A DNA stretch of 64,000 nt from Mycolicibacterium sp. lyk4-40-TYG-92 (GCF_030209435.1 NZ_JARVRX010000003.1:1-64000), one strand, 5' to 3'; positions 17,851 through 30,440 are shown, counted from the first letter of the stretch. Program-made: numbers and translations. Notes: generated from the sequence alone by a model not told the origin.

Positions 17851-18599
17851 CGCGCCAGAATATCCGCGGCCGCCGTGCCCAGGGCCCGCTGCAGGAACGG
17901 CCCGAAGCTGATCCGGCCGACGCCCAGGGGACCGAAGGACGCGGGATCGTCGGACTCCGGGATCGCGATGGCGTTGATGGGCAACGGCAGGTCGGCGGCC
18001 AGCCGGCGATAGGTGTCATCATCGTGGCGACCGACCGGATACAGGGAGTCGGCCCCGGCCTCGGCGCACAGCTTCAACCGCGCCGCGGCACGCTCGTACC
18101 GGTCGGCCTCATCGCCGATCTGACGCAGGAACAGGTCAGTGCGGGCGTTGATCACGACGTGGACGCCGGAAGCGTCTGCCGCCCTGCGCAATTCACCGAT
18201 CAGGTCGGCGTGCTCCTGGGCCTCGCGGATGCGTCCACCCTCCTTGTGCACGGTGTCCTCGATGTTCAGCCCCACCGCGCCCGCGGCCAGCAGACCGGAG
18301 ATGAGGCGGCTCGGGGCCTCGCCGTAGCCGGATTCGATGTCGACCGACACCGGCACGTCGACTGCCGCGGTGATCTGGGCGACGCGCGTCGTCAGATCGT
18401 CGAACGACATGCCTTCGCCGTCGGGCTTGCCCACCGAGTCGGCGACGGGGTGGCTACCGACCGTCAGCGCGGTGAACCCGGCCGATACCGCCAGTGTCGC
18501 CGACCAGGCGTCCCACACGGTCGGGAGGACGACCGGATTTCCCGGCTGGTGCAGGGCCAAGAGTGCTTCGGCGCGCTGCGCCAGGACCGCGTCGGACAT
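17841..18599 (-). CDS. Isocitrate lyase/phosphoenolpyruvate mutase superfamily protein
   Basis: A 252-residue protein from the ATG at 18599; the frame is open up to 18674 but the earlier part is Arg/Cys-rich and unlike the family. The TIM-barrel signature is clear: VVLPTVWDAWSATLAVSAGF at the N-terminus, the metal-binding segment VSVDIESGYG, then AVGLNIEDTVHKEGG and VVINARTDLF. Members cleave or rearrange C-C or C-P bonds next to a carboxylate, for example 2-methylisocitrate lyase or PEP mutase. The catalytic KxxCGH loop of true isocitrate lyases is absent, so the substrate is unknown. Confidence 0.88.
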   Translation of the reverse strand: MSDAVLAQRAEALLALHQPGNPVVLPTVWDAWSATLAVSAGFTALTVGSHPVADSVGKPDGEGMSFDDLTTRVAQITAAVDVPVSVDIESGYGEAPSRLISGLLAAGAVGLNIEDTVHKEGGRIREAQEHADLIGELRRAADASGVHVVINARTDLFLRQIGDEADRYERAAARLKLCAEAGADSLYPVGRHDDDTYRRLAADLPLPINAIAIPESDDPASFGPLGVGRISFGPFLQRALGTAAADILARWQ

Positions 18600-18696
18600 G
18601 GTCACACCGTACCGACAGGCCCTGCGGCGACATGCCGACACCGTCCCGACAAACGTGACCTGTCTCACTTTCATCTCCGGATCTGACTAGCATCCG

Positions 18697-18720
18697 GTGT
18701 CGTACTGTGATTTATGACAC
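18697..18720. promoter_or_regulatory. Imperfect palindrome with a CRP-like half site upstream of the sdh operon
   Basis: Arms GTGTCGTA and TATGACAC match at 7 of 8 positions around an 8-base centre. The segment contains TGTGA (18706-18710), the consensus left half of a CRP site, but the right half matches poorly. It sits 25 bases before the first gene of the sdh operon, in the 145-base divergent promoter region. Confidence 0.4.
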
Positions 18721-18744
18721 CCTTCAGCCCAAGGAGGTCGCCCG

Positions 18745-19032
18745 ATGTCCACCACTACTGAGCTCACCGAACTGCACGAGTTGATCGGCAGTTTGCGTCG
18801 GTCCGTCAGCTCGCTGGCCGCCAAATACGGGGACTCCCCCGCCACCCGCCGCATCGCGAATGACGCCGAGCGCCTGGCTGTCGACATCGAACGGCTGGAC
18901 ATCGACATCGAAGAACTGGAATTCAGCCGCGGCATCAAGCAGCAAGGCCCGGCCAAGGAGAAGATCGTGATCCCCGACCACGACTACTCCAGCGATTTCT
19001 GGAACGACCACGACGGTGGCGTCGGCGGCTGA
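18745..19032 (+). CDS. Small conserved protein at the head of the sdh operon (Rv0250c-like)
   Basis: A 95-residue protein with a strong AAGGAGG ribosome binding site 7 bases before the ATG. The first 70 residues are a charged amphipathic helical hairpin (TELTELHELIGSLRRSV; DAERLAVDIERLDIDIEELEF), likely coiled coil. An acidic tail rich in Asp, His and Gly (PDHDYSSDFWNDHDGG) could bind metal. It is always beside this succinate dehydrogenase in mycobacteria as far as I recall. A role in assembly or as a small subunit of the complex is an inference from position. Confidence 0.8.
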   Translation: MSTTTELTELHELIGSLRRSVSSLAAKYGDSPATRRIANDAERLAVDIERLDIDIEELEFSRGIKQQGPAKEKIVIPDHDYSSDFWNDHDGGVGG

Positions 19033-19129
19033 CCGGCATGGGCACGGCGGTCCGTCGTGCCCAGCACCGGACCCGTTCCCACAACTTCATAGGTAGACCC
19101 TGCCCCCAACCGAAATCGAGGCTGTCTTC

Positions 19130-19957
19130 GTGAGCGCACCCGCCGCCAACCGTCCCGGGACCGGCGTCTTCTCCCCCACGCGTGCGCAGATACCGCAGCG
19201 CACCCTGCGGACCGATAACTGGCTCAAATCCCCGATTCTCATCGACCTGGGTTTCGCCGCATTCATCATCTACGCGACGGTGCGCGCCTTCCAGCGGGAC
19301 CATTTCTACGTCGCGGACTACCACTACCTGACGCCGTTCTACTCACCGTGTCTGAGCGTCAAGTGTGGTGCCGCCAGCGAGTTCTGGCCCCAGCTCCTGC
19401 CCGCCGACGGACCACTGTCGCTGATTCCCTTCGCGGCGCTTTCCCTGCCGTTCCTACTGCTGTTCCGGCTGACCTGCTACTACTACCGCGGCGCCTACTA
19501 CCGCACGGTGTGGCAGTCCCCGACGGCCTGCGCCGTCGCCGAACCGCACGCCAAGTACACCGGTGAGACGCGGTTGCCGCTGATCATCCAGAACACCCAC
19601 CGGTACTTCTTCTACATCGCGGTCATCATCTCGGTGATCAACACCTACGACGCCATCGTCGCGTTCCATTCGCCCAGCGGTTTCGGTTTCGGGCTCGGCA
19701 ACCTCATCCTGCTGGGCAACGTCATCATGCTGTGGGTCTACACGGTGTCCTGCCACTCCTGCCGGCACGTCACCGGCGGCCGGCTCAAGCACTTCTCGAA
19801 ACACCCTGTGCGCTACTGGATCTGGACCCAGGTCAGCAAGCTCAACACCCGCCACAAGCTGTACGCGTGGATCACCCTCGGCACCCTGATGTTCACGGAC
19901 TTCTACGTCATGGCCGTGTCCGCCGGTTGGTTCAACGACCTCAGGTTTGTCGGATGA
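19130..19957 (+). CDS. sdhC: Succinate dehydrogenase membrane subunit (Sdh1-type SdhC)
   Basis: A 275-residue integral membrane protein from GTG 19130 with about five transmembrane helices. It is much longer than the classical SdhC and corresponds to Rv0249c. Cys74 and Cys79 (YSPCLSVKCG) lie in an external loop. Cys208-His209-x-Cys211-x-His213 (SCHSCRH) lies next to a helix. From the literature I recall a membrane-embedded Rieske-type [2Fe-2S] cluster in the mycobacterial Sdh1; these Cys/His residues are the natural candidates for ligands. His157 and His242 are possible heme ligands. It anchors SdhAB and passes electrons to menaquinone. SdhA follows after 62 bases. Confidence 0.9.
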   Translation: MSAPAANRPGTGVFSPTRAQIPQRTLRTDNWLKSPILIDLGFAAFIIYATVRAFQRDHFYVADYHYLTPFYSPCLSVKCGAASEFWPQLLPADGPLSLIPFAALSLPFLLLFRLTCYYYRGAYYRTVWQSPTACAVAEPHAKYTGETRLPLIIQNTHRYFFYIAVIISVINTYDAIVAFHSPSGFGFGLGNLILLGNVIMLWVYTVSCHSCRHVTGGRLKHFSKHPVRYWIWTQVSKLNTRHKLYAWITLGTLMFTDFYVMAVSAGWFNDLRFVG

Positions 19958-20019
19958 GCTTCGTGGTCACCGAAACGTTCTGATTTCCAACGCTATTCAC
20001 GACAATTTGGAGTTATTTC

Positions 20020-21924
20020 ATGGCTGAACTCGAACGGCACGAATACGACGTCGTCGTAATCGGAGCCGGCGGGGCGGGGTTGCGTGCGGTCATCGAGGCC
20101 CGCGAGCAGGGCCTGCGCGTGGCGGTGGTGTGTAAGTCGCTGTTCGGCAAGGCCCACACCGTCATGGCCGAGGGTGGCTGCGCGGCGTCGATGCGCAATG
20201 CCAATTCCAAGGACAGCTGGCAGATCCACTTCGGCGACACCATGCGTGGCGGCAAGTTCCTGAACAACTGGCGCATGGCCGAGCTGCACGCCCGCGAAGC
20301 ACCGGACCGCGTGTGGGAGCTGGAGACCTACGGCGCGCTGTTCGACCGCACCAAGGACGGCCGGATCAGCCAGCGCAACTTCGGCGGCCACACCTATCCG
20401 CGCCTCGCGCACGTCGGTGACCGCACCGGCCTCGAGATCATCCGCACCATGCAGCAGAAGATCGTCTCGCTGCAGCAGGAGGACTTCAAAGAGACCGGTG
20501 ACTACGAGGCCCGGATCAAGGTGTTCCACGAGTGCACCATCACCGAGCTGGTCAAGGACGGCGACCGCATCGCCGGCGCATTCGGTTACTGGCGCGAGTC
20601 GGGCCGGTTCGTGCTGTTCGAGGCGCCCGCGGTGGTGCTGGCCACCGGCGGCATCGGCAAGTCGTTCAAGGTGTCGTCGAACTCCTGGGAGTACACCGGC
20701 GACGGCCACGCCCTGGCGCTGCGGGCCGGCGCGACGCTGATCAACATGGAGTTCATCCAGTTCCACCCGACGGGCATGGTCTGGCCGCCATCGGTGAAGG
20801 GCATCCTGGTCACCGAGGGTGTGCGCGGCGACGGCGGAGTGCTCAAGAACTCCGAGGGCAAGCGCTTCATGTTCGACTACATCCCTTCGGTGTTCAAAGG
20901 CCAGTACGCCGAGACCGAGGAAGAAGCCGACCAGTGGCTCAAGGACAACGACTCCGCACGACGCACCCCTGATCTGCTGCCCCGCGACGAGGTGGCGCGC
21001 GCCATCAACTCCGAGGTCAAGGCCGGCCGCGGCACGCCGCACGGCGGCGTGTACCTCGACATCGCCTCACGCATCCCCACCGAGGAGATCAAGAAGCGCC
21101 TGCCGTCGATGTACCACCAGTTCATGGAACTGGCCGAGGTCGACATCACCAAGGACGAGATGGAAGTCGGCCCGACCTGCCACTACGTCATGGGTGGCAT
21201 CGAGGTCGACCCCGACACCGGCGCGGCGCGCACGCCCGGCCTGTTCGCCGCCGGCGAGTGCTCCGGCGGTATGCACGGCTCCAACCGGCTCGGCGGCAAC
21301 TCACTGAGTGACCTCCTGGTGTTCGGCCGACGGGCCGGCCTCGGCGCGGCGCAGTACGTGAAGGGGTTGCCGGCGCGGCCGGTCGTCTCGGATGACGCAC
21401 TGACCACGGCGGCCCGCGAAGCGCTGGCGCCGTTCGATGAGCACGTCGGCGCGGAGAACCCGTACACCCTGCACACCGAGCTGCAGCAGGCGATGAACGA
21501 CCTGGTCGGCATCATCCGCACCAAGGAAGAGATCGAGCAGGCGCTGCTCAAGCTCGACGATCTGAAGCGCCGGATGCACAACATCACCGTCGAGGGCCAC
21601 CGGCAGTTCAACCCCGGCTGGCACCTGGCCGTTGACATGCGCAACATGCTGCTGGTCAGCGAATGTGTCGCCAAGGCCGCCCTGGCCCGCACCGAGAGCC
21701 GTGGCGGCCACACCCGCGACGACTACCCGGAGATGAGCGCCGACTGGCGCAACATTCTGCTGGTGTGCAGTGCGGGCGGGGGCGACCCGATCGTCCCCGA
21801 CGTGACCGTCACGCCGGAACAGCAGGTGCCCATGCCCGCCGAACTGCTCGCCTGTTTCGAGCTGTCGGAGCTGGAGAAGTACTACACCGACGCCGAACTG
21901 GCCGCCCATCCGGAACGGAGCTAG
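20020..21924 (+). CDS. sdhA: Succinate dehydrogenase flavoprotein subunit
   Basis: A 634-residue FAD subunit that oxidises succinate to fumarate. The dinucleotide-binding motif VVVIGAGGAGLRAVIEA is at residues 11-27. His46 in KAHTVMAEGGC is the expected covalent FAD attachment point. The substrate and capping region includes EFIQFHPTGM, TEGVRGDGG and the conserved GGIEVD and GECSGGMHGSNRLGGNSLSDLLVFGRRAG. The length fits the Sdh1 type (Rv0248c). The ATG at 20020 is preceded by TTGGAG. It is followed 2 bases later by sdhB. Confidence 0.97.
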   Translation: MAELERHEYDVVVIGAGGAGLRAVIEAREQGLRVAVVCKSLFGKAHTVMAEGGCAASMRNANSKDSWQIHFGDTMRGGKFLNNWRMAELHAREAPDRVWELETYGALFDRTKDGRISQRNFGGHTYPRLAHVGDRTGLEIIRTMQQKIVSLQQEDFKETGDYEARIKVFHECTITELVKDGDRIAGAFGYWRESGRFVLFEAPAVVLATGGIGKSFKVSSNSWEYTGDGHALALRAGATLINMEFIQFHPTGMVWPPSVKGILVTEGVRGDGGVLKNSEGKRFMFDYIPSVFKGQYAETEEEADQWLKDNDSARRTPDLLPRDEVARAINSEVKAGRGTPHGGVYLDIASRIPTEEIKKRLPSMYHQFMELAEVDITKDEMEVGPTCHYVMGGIEVDPDTGAARTPGLFAAGECSGGMHGSNRLGGNSLSDLLVFGRRAGLGAAQYVKGLPARPVVSDDALTTAAREALAPFDEHVGAENPYTLHTELQQAMNDLVGIIRTKEEIEQALLKLDDLKRRMHNITVEGHRQFNPGWHLAVDMRNMLLVSECVAKAALARTESRGGHTRDDYPEMSADWRNILLVCSAGGGDPIVPDVTVTPEQQVPMPAELLACFELSELEKYYTDAELAAHPERS

Positions 21925-21926
21925 CC

Positions 21927-22679
21927 ATGAGCAACAGCTACCAAGCCAATCTGCGGGTCTGGCGCGGCGACGACACCGGCGGCGGTCTCGACGACTTCAA
22001 GGTCGAGGTCAACGACGGTGAGGTGGTGCTCGACATCATCCACCGCATCCAGGCCACGCAGGCCCCGGACCTGGCGGTGCGGTGGAACTGCAAGGCCGGC
22101 AAGTGCGGCTCGTGTTCGGCGGAGGTCAACGGCCGTCCCCGGCTGATGTGCATGACGCGGATGTCGACGTTCGATCCGGCCGAGACCGTCACCATCACCC
22201 CGCTGCGCGCGTTCCCGATCATTCGCGATCTGGTGACCGACGTGTCGTTCAATTACGAAAAGGCGCGCCAGATCCCGTCTTTCGCGCCGCCGAAGGACCT
22301 CAAGCCCGGCGAGTACCGGATGCAGCAGGAAGATGTCGAGCGGTCGCAGGAGTTCCGCAAGTGCATCGAGTGCTTCCTGTGCCAGAACACCTGCCACGTG
22401 GTGCGTGACCACGAGGAGAACAAGCAGGCGTTCGCCGGGCCACGGTTCCTGATGCGGGTGGCCGAGCTGGACATGCACCCGCTCGACACGCTGGACCGCA
22501 AGGACATGGCGCAGGACGAGTTCGGCCTGGGCTACTGCAACATCACCAAGTGCTGCACCGAGGTCTGCCCCGAGCACATCAAGATCACCGACAACGCATT
22601 GATCCCGATGAAGGAGCGCGTTGCCGACCGCAAGTACGACCCGATCGTCTGGCTGGGCAACAAGCTCTTCCGGCGATGA
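21927..22679 (+). CDS. sdhB: Succinate dehydrogenase iron-sulfur subunit
   Basis: A 250-residue protein from ATG 21927; the frame is open upstream but that part overlaps sdhA. Three clusters are visible. The [2Fe-2S] ligands lie in NCKAGKCGSCSAEVNG plus MCM, the [4Fe-4S] ligands in CIECFLCQNTC, and the [3Fe-4S] or second cubane in CNITKCCTEVCP with the usual last CP. The protein relays electrons from SdhA to the membrane subunit. Corresponds to Rv0247c. An operon with the Rv0250c-like gene, sdhC and sdhA is clear from spacing. Confidence 0.97.
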   Translation: MSNSYQANLRVWRGDDTGGGLDDFKVEVNDGEVVLDIIHRIQATQAPDLAVRWNCKAGKCGSCSAEVNGRPRLMCMTRMSTFDPAETVTITPLRAFPIIRDLVTDVSFNYEKARQIPSFAPPKDLKPGEYRMQQEDVERSQEFRKCIECFLCQNTCHVVRDHEENKQAFAGPRFLMRVAELDMHPLDTLDRKDMAQDEFGLGYCNITKCCTEVCPEHIKITDNALIPMKERVADRKYDPIVWLGNKLFRR

Positions 22680-22816
22680 GCGCTTGCGCGAAGAGCCGGA
22701 AGCGACGGGCGAAGCCGGAGGGAGGGGCGGACGTCTTCGCCTGCCGATCCGGCGGGGACGGCGATGTTTCGGCGTAGGCTCGGAAGGGCAGCCAATCCGT
22801 GACGAAAGGCAGCCAG

Positions 22817-22978
22817 ATGGGCCAATCAGAAACGCACAGCGTCAACGACATTCGGACCGCCATCCGCGAGCTTTCCCTGCGCGCCGAACTGGCCCGTAAG
22901 GAGGGGCGGCCTGACGACGCCGCCGAGCTCGAGGCGCGGGTCGCGAAGTATCGGCAGGAACTGGCCGCCAAGCCCTGA
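22817..22978 (+). CDS. Small 53-residue charged helical protein
   Basis: An ATG at 22817 opens a 53-codon frame with a Shine-Dalgarno-like GAAAGG about 8 bases upstream; an in-frame GTG at 22799 is an alternative start. The product (MGQSETHSVNDIRTAIRELS... ending in VAKYRQELAAKP) is almost entirely predicted amphipathic helix, with regular charged heptads. It follows sdhB by 137 bases on the same strand and converges with the MFS gene 9 bases later. Codon third positions are G/C-rich as in real genes here. Function unknown; too short for many automated gene finders. Confidence 0.65.
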   Translation: MGQSETHSVNDIRTAIRELSLRAELARKEGRPDDAAELEARVAKYRQELAAKP

Positions 22979-22987
22979 CCGGCGCCG

Positions 22988-24409
22988 TCAAGCACCGTCT
23001 GAAACCGCTCGGTCTGCGTGGAGCAGCACGAAGCTGACTGCCCCACCACAGATTGCGACGAGTCCCGCGACGATGAGCGCCGCTGCAAGGCCGGATGTTG
23101 TGGTGTCGGCGCCCGTGCCGCCGGCCTGAGCGACAGCACCACACAGCGCGACACCGATGGTAAGGCCGAGCTGTCGAGCCGCATTCGCCGCTGCGGCCGC
23201 CGATCCAGCGCGAGTCGGTGGGACCGATGTCGCCGCAACAGCAGGCAACACCGGTGAGATGGCCCCGGCGCCGATGCCCGTCACCACTAGCGCAGCGATC
23301 AGCGTCGTCCACTGTGGGCGCACCACCACCGCCCAACCCGACAGACATGCCAGGCCGGTGAGCATCGTCCCTGCGCCCAGCACCCAGCTGCGCGGTGCAT
23401 CGTGGAGGCGGGCACTGCAGGTCAGCGACACCGCGATGAACGCGGCGAGCTGGATCGTGAGAATGAAGCCGGCCTGTAGCGGAGCCATTCCCGCGGTGCC
23501 CTGCAGCCATCGCGAAAGCACGGGCAAGGGCGCAAAGGCGGCGAAATAGTAGGCGAACGCCGCGAGGAGCGCTCCGGTGAAGCCTCGGGTGACGAACAGC
23601 CCGGCCGGAAGCACCGGATCGCGCACGCAGCGCTGGACAAGGACGAACGCCCACGCTGCCGACACGCCTGTCGCGGCGCCTACGACAGTGCCGGTCGATG
23701 CCCACCCATGTTCCCCAGCGTTGATCATGGCGTACGTGACAGCCGTCATCGCCGTCGTGACCAGTGCAGTGCCAACGAGATCCACCCGACCACTCCGGTG
23801 GTGCTCCCGCGGTAGCGCGACGGCCCCGAGAACCACTGCAAAACCACATACGGGCACTGCGGCAACGAACAACCAGCGCCAACTGAGGAATTCCGTGACG
23901 GCGCCGCCGGCGAGGGTTCCAACCGCGCTGCCGGCGCCGGCGACCGCGCCCCACACGGCGAAGGCGATCCCGCGGGCGCGCCCGGTGTAGCACTGCGCCA
24001 ATAACGGCACCGCCGTCGCGAATATCGCTGCGCCACCGACTCCTTGGGCAGCACGGGCCGAGATGAGCAGACCTCCGGAGCCCACCAGAGCACATGCCAG
24101 TGACGCACCGCCGAACGCGACGAGGCCGGTCAAGAACAGCCGCCGGTGCCCGACGCGGTCGCCCAGAGTCCCCATGGCCAGGACGAGTGCGGCGAGAACC
24201 AGCGTGTAGACATCGACGATCCACTGCGAGGCCGTGAAGCCGGCGCCGAGTTCGTCGGCGATGGCGGACACACTGACCGTCACCACGGTGGTGTAGACCA
24301 GCAGGAGAAACGTTGCGGCACAACACGCCAGCAGCGCACGCCAGTCGGTGTGCCGGCGCACCGGCAAGGCGTGCTGCCGGGATTTCGATGGAAAGGTCTT
24401 TGACGGCAC
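22988..24409 (-). CDS. MFS drug transporter, DHA2 (14-helix) type
   Basis: A 473-residue transporter starting at GTG 24409. It has about 14 hydrophobic helices with the DHA2/EmrB pattern. Motif A is seen in GTLGDRVGHRRLFLTGLVAFGGAS after TM2, the early TM1 signature VVTVSVSAIADELG, and motif C-like GAVAGAGSAVGTLAGGAV. Such pumps export drugs, dyes or metabolites with proton exchange. It diverges from a CGNR zinc-finger regulator gene with only 25 bases between starts, so the regulator probably controls it. By order this matches Rv0246. Confidence 0.9.
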   Translation of the reverse strand: MPSKTFPSKSRQHALPVRRHTDWRALLACCAATFLLLVYTTVVTVSVSAIADELGAGFTASQWIVDVYTLVLAALVLAMGTLGDRVGHRRLFLTGLVAFGGASLACALVGSGGLLISARAAQGVGGAAIFATAVPLLAQCYTGRARGIAFAVWGAVAGAGSAVGTLAGGAVTEFLSWRWLFVAAVPVCGFAVVLGAVALPREHHRSGRVDLVGTALVTTAMTAVTYAMINAGEHGWASTGTVVGAATGVSAAWAFVLVQRCVRDPVLPAGLFVTRGFTGALLAAFAYYFAAFAPLPVLSRWLQGTAGMAPLQAGFILTIQLAAFIAVSLTCSARLHDAPRSWVLGAGTMLTGLACLSGWAVVVRPQWTTLIAALVVTGIGAGAISPVLPAVAATSVPPTRAGSAAAAANAARQLGLTIGVALCGAVAQAGGTGADTTTSGLAAALIVAGLVAICGGAVSFVLLHADRAVSDGA

Positions 24410-24428
24410 GGTGCCACGTTGATGTAAT
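24400..24428 (+). promoter_or_regulatory. Sigma-70-type promoter for the CGNR regulator gene
   Basis: TTGACG (24400-24405), a 17-base spacer and TGTAAT (24423-24428) form a near-consensus promoter. The expected start of transcription is about 7 bases later, at the GTG codon (24435), which implies a leaderless mRNA. The -35 element lies inside the first codons of the divergent MFS gene. Confidence 0.65.
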
Positions 24429-24434
24429 GCTCTT

Positions 24435-24965
24435 GTGCGTGTAAACCCTTACACCGAGCCGTTGCTGCAGAACGTGACCGAACTCCTCAATCAGCCGGTG
24501 ACCACGGCAGCCGAACTCCAGGACCGGTGGATCACCCGCGACATGCCGACCCAGCATGACGCGACCGCCGCTGATCTACGCCATGTGCGAGAGTTCCTGC
24601 AGCAGTGGGAAACACTGGTTGACGCGGCCACCGATGAGGACCGGGTGAGCGTTCTCAACCGACTCCTCGCTCGCTATACGACCAGCCCGTCGATCACCAA
24701 TCACGACGGCAGCGGCTGGCATCTGCACTACCGCGCCGCGGACGCCGGATTCGCCGCCACGTTGTCCGGCGCCACCAGCGCGGCCGCCGCCCACTACCTC
24801 ACCGATCGGGGCCTGCACCGGATACGCAGGTGTGCACGGGCCGACTGCGCGAACGCCTTCGTCGACTTCACTCGCCCCGGCACGCAGAAATATTGCAGCC
24901 ACTCCTGCGCGAATCGCGACGCTGTTCGGCGGCACCGCGCCGCGTCGGGCCGGCGCAGCGACTGA
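24435..24965 (+). CDS. CGNR zinc-finger transcriptional regulator
   Basis: A 176-residue protein from GTG 24435. The N-terminal two-thirds is a helical ABATE-like ligand-binding region. The C-terminus is a CGNR-type zinc finger: Cys133 and Cys138 (RRCARADCANAFVD), then Cys154 and Cys158 (QKYCSHSCANRDAVRRHR) in the usual spacing; here SCANR takes the place of the name-giving CGNR. These proteins are stress- or ligand-responsive transcription factors. The divergent MFS pump is its obvious target, and a palindrome inside its own first codons may allow autoregulation. It converges with the flavin reductase gene 3 bases after its stop. Confidence 0.9.
   Translation: MRVNPYTEPLLQNVTELLNQPVTTAAELQDRWITRDMPTQHDATAADLRHVREFLQQWETLVDAATDEDRVSVLNRLLARYTTSPSITNHDGSGWHLHYRAADAGFAATLSGATSAAAAHYLTDRGLHRIRRCARADCANAFVDFTRPGTQKYCSHSCANRDAVRRHRAASGRRSD
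24439..24454. promoter_or_regulatory. Palindrome GTGTAA-ACCC-TTACAC at the regulator start
   Basis: Perfect 6-base arms around a 4-base centre cover codons 2-7 of the CGNR gene and lie just past the predicted transcription start. The position is right for an operator that shuts down the divergent pair. Confidence 0.5.
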
Positions 24966-24968
24966 GCC

Positions 24969-28812
<3,844 letters not shown>

Positions 28813-28848
28813 CCGGCCATCCTGACATACGGCCACCGCGCCAGGTGC

Positions 28849-30363
28849 TCACCGAGCAGACTCGACCGCGGGCTCGGACGCCAGTACCTTCCCGTTCTGC
28901 ACGATTTCCAGGCCCGACGACGAGACGTGGTACTCAGCCGAATCGGGATCGTTGAACGCGACGAAGCCGTCGCCGGACTCATTCACGGTTCCCAACCGGA
29001 TCGTCGCTCCGTCAGACAGCCGATAGCCCAGGTAATACAGCACCCCGACGCTGCTGCGGCAGACCACGACCGCCGACTGCGCGGTGCGCAGGATCATCGC
29101 GGCCTCGTCCGCGCCGGTGCAGCGGGCGGCGCCGTTGTATGTGGTGAAGCCGCGGGTGTCGGCGTCGGGCAGCACCATTCGCGCCGTCGTGGGCACCAGC
29201 GAGGTGGGCGTCTCCGGCTCGGTCGACTCGACCGACGTCACGGTCACCCCCGTCGTCTCGGGTGCAGTCGTCGTGGCCTCCGCCGAAGTCGTTGCGCCGC
29301 TGCGTCCGTCATGTCCACGCAGCAGCACGACACCGACGAAGACCAGCGCCACCACCAGCAGGATTCCCACCCCGGTCAGCGCCCAGGTCGTCGGGCTCAT
29401 GCCGGACCGCGCCGCCACCGGCGGATCTGGTTGGCGCACAAGGCCCATGGGCGCGGCTGGCGGTGCGGACCGCAGTGTCGGCGCTCCGGGTACCGCAGGC
29501 GCCGAGGCCACCGGCGGCAGGGTTGCCGCGGCACCGCGGGCCAGCGCCGTGGCGAAATCCGAACACGATGCGAAGCGGTCGGCGGGCCTGCGTGCCATCG
29601 CGATGGCCATCACGGGGTCCAGGTCGGCGAGGTCCGGGCGGATCTCCGCCAGCCGCGGCACCACACCGCTCACGCGTTGGCTGATGAGCGCCACGGGCGT
29701 CGAGTCGCCACCCGGAGGCCGGCCGGTCAGCAGTTGAAAAGCGGTGGCCGCCAAGGCGTATTGATCCGAGCGACCATCCAGCTTCTCACCGAGTAATTGT
29801 TCCGGCGCCGCGTAGTTCGGCGTGCCGAGCGTCATGTTGGTCGACGTCAGCCCGTCGAAATCGTCGACGCGCCGGGCGATCCCGAAGTCAGCGAGCAGCA
29901 CCCTGCCACGGCCCGGGCCCTGCCCGCTCAACAGGATGTTGGCTGGTTTGACGTCGCGGTGCAGCAGTCCGCGGCTGTGCGCATGGTCCAGCGCGTCGGC
30001 GATCGCGGTGACGATCGCAATCACCTGGTCCCGCGGCATCCCACCGGGGCACTGCGTCCGGAGCACGTTTCCGGCATCGGAACCGTCGACGTAGTCCATC
30101 GAGATCCACAGTCGTCCGTCGTATTCGCCACGGTCGTGTACTCCGACGATGTGCTGGTGCCACAACGTCGCCGCGGCGTCGGCCTCGCGCTCGAAGCGCC
30201 GCCGGTATTCGGCGTCGGCCGACAACGATGCCGGCAGGACCTTCAACGCGTCGGTTCTGGGCAGCCGCGGGTGCTGCACCAGGTAGACCTCGCCCATGCC
30301 GCCGGCACCCAGTTTCCTGACCACGGTGAATCCGGCGAAGACCGATCCATCGGGCAGCGACAT
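28849..30363 (-). CDS. Receptor-type Ser/Thr protein kinase
   Basis: A 504-residue kinase from the ATG at 30363 (frame open to 30402). The cytoplasmic kinase domain spans about 10-275. It has a Gly-rich loop ([11 protein letters not shown]), Lys41, Glu60, the catalytic loop HRDVKPAN with Asp137, DFG at 159-161, an activation loop with several Thr ([12 protein letters not shown]) and APE at 186-188. All catalytic residues are present. A Pro/Ala-rich juxtamembrane stretch leads to one transmembrane helix (about 326-348), a Thr-rich stalk and a C-terminal extracellular domain of about 110 residues with two cysteines (415 and 435). There are no PASTA repeats. The sensor domain is not one I recognise. 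It could be cotranscribed with the rhamnose genes. Confidence 0.93.
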   Translation of the reverse strand: MSLPDGSVFAGFTVVRKLGAGGMGEVYLVQHPRLPRTDALKVLPASLSADAEYRRRFEREADAAATLWHQHIVGVHDRGEYDGRLWISMDYVDGSDAGNVLRTQCPGGMPRDQVIAIVTAIADALDHAHSRGLLHRDVKPANILLSGQGPGRGRVLLADFGIARRVDDFDGLTSTNMTLGTPNYAAPEQLLGEKLDGRSDQYALAATAFQLLTGRPPGGDSTPVALISQRVSGVVPRLAEIRPDLADLDPVMAIAMARRPADRFASCSDFATALARGAAATLPPVASAPAVPGAPTLRSAPPAAPMGLVRQPDPPVAARSGMSPTTWALTGVGILLVVALVFVGVVLLRGHDGRSGATTSAEATTTAPETTGVTVTSVESTEPETPTSLVPTTARMVLPDADTRGFTTYNGAARCTGADEAAMILRTAQSAVVVCRSSVGVLYYLGYRLSDGATIRLGTVNESGDGFVAFNDPDSAEYHVSSSGLEIVQNGKVLASEPAVESAR

Positions 30364-30394
30364 GGTCGGATCGTAACGGCCCGAACGCGAAAGA

Positions 30395-30425
30395 GCGGCC
30401 ACCCGAGATGATCTCGGGTGGCCGC
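30395..30425 (-). terminator. Hairpin terminator downstream of the CDP-diglyceride hydrolase gene
   Basis: Thirteen-base arms (extendable to 15) enclose a 5-base loop. Read leftward the stem is followed by TCTTT. It sits between the stop at 30441 and the kinase start at 30363, closing the upstream gene. Confidence 0.8.
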
Positions 30426-30440
30426 CTCTCGCGGACTGAT

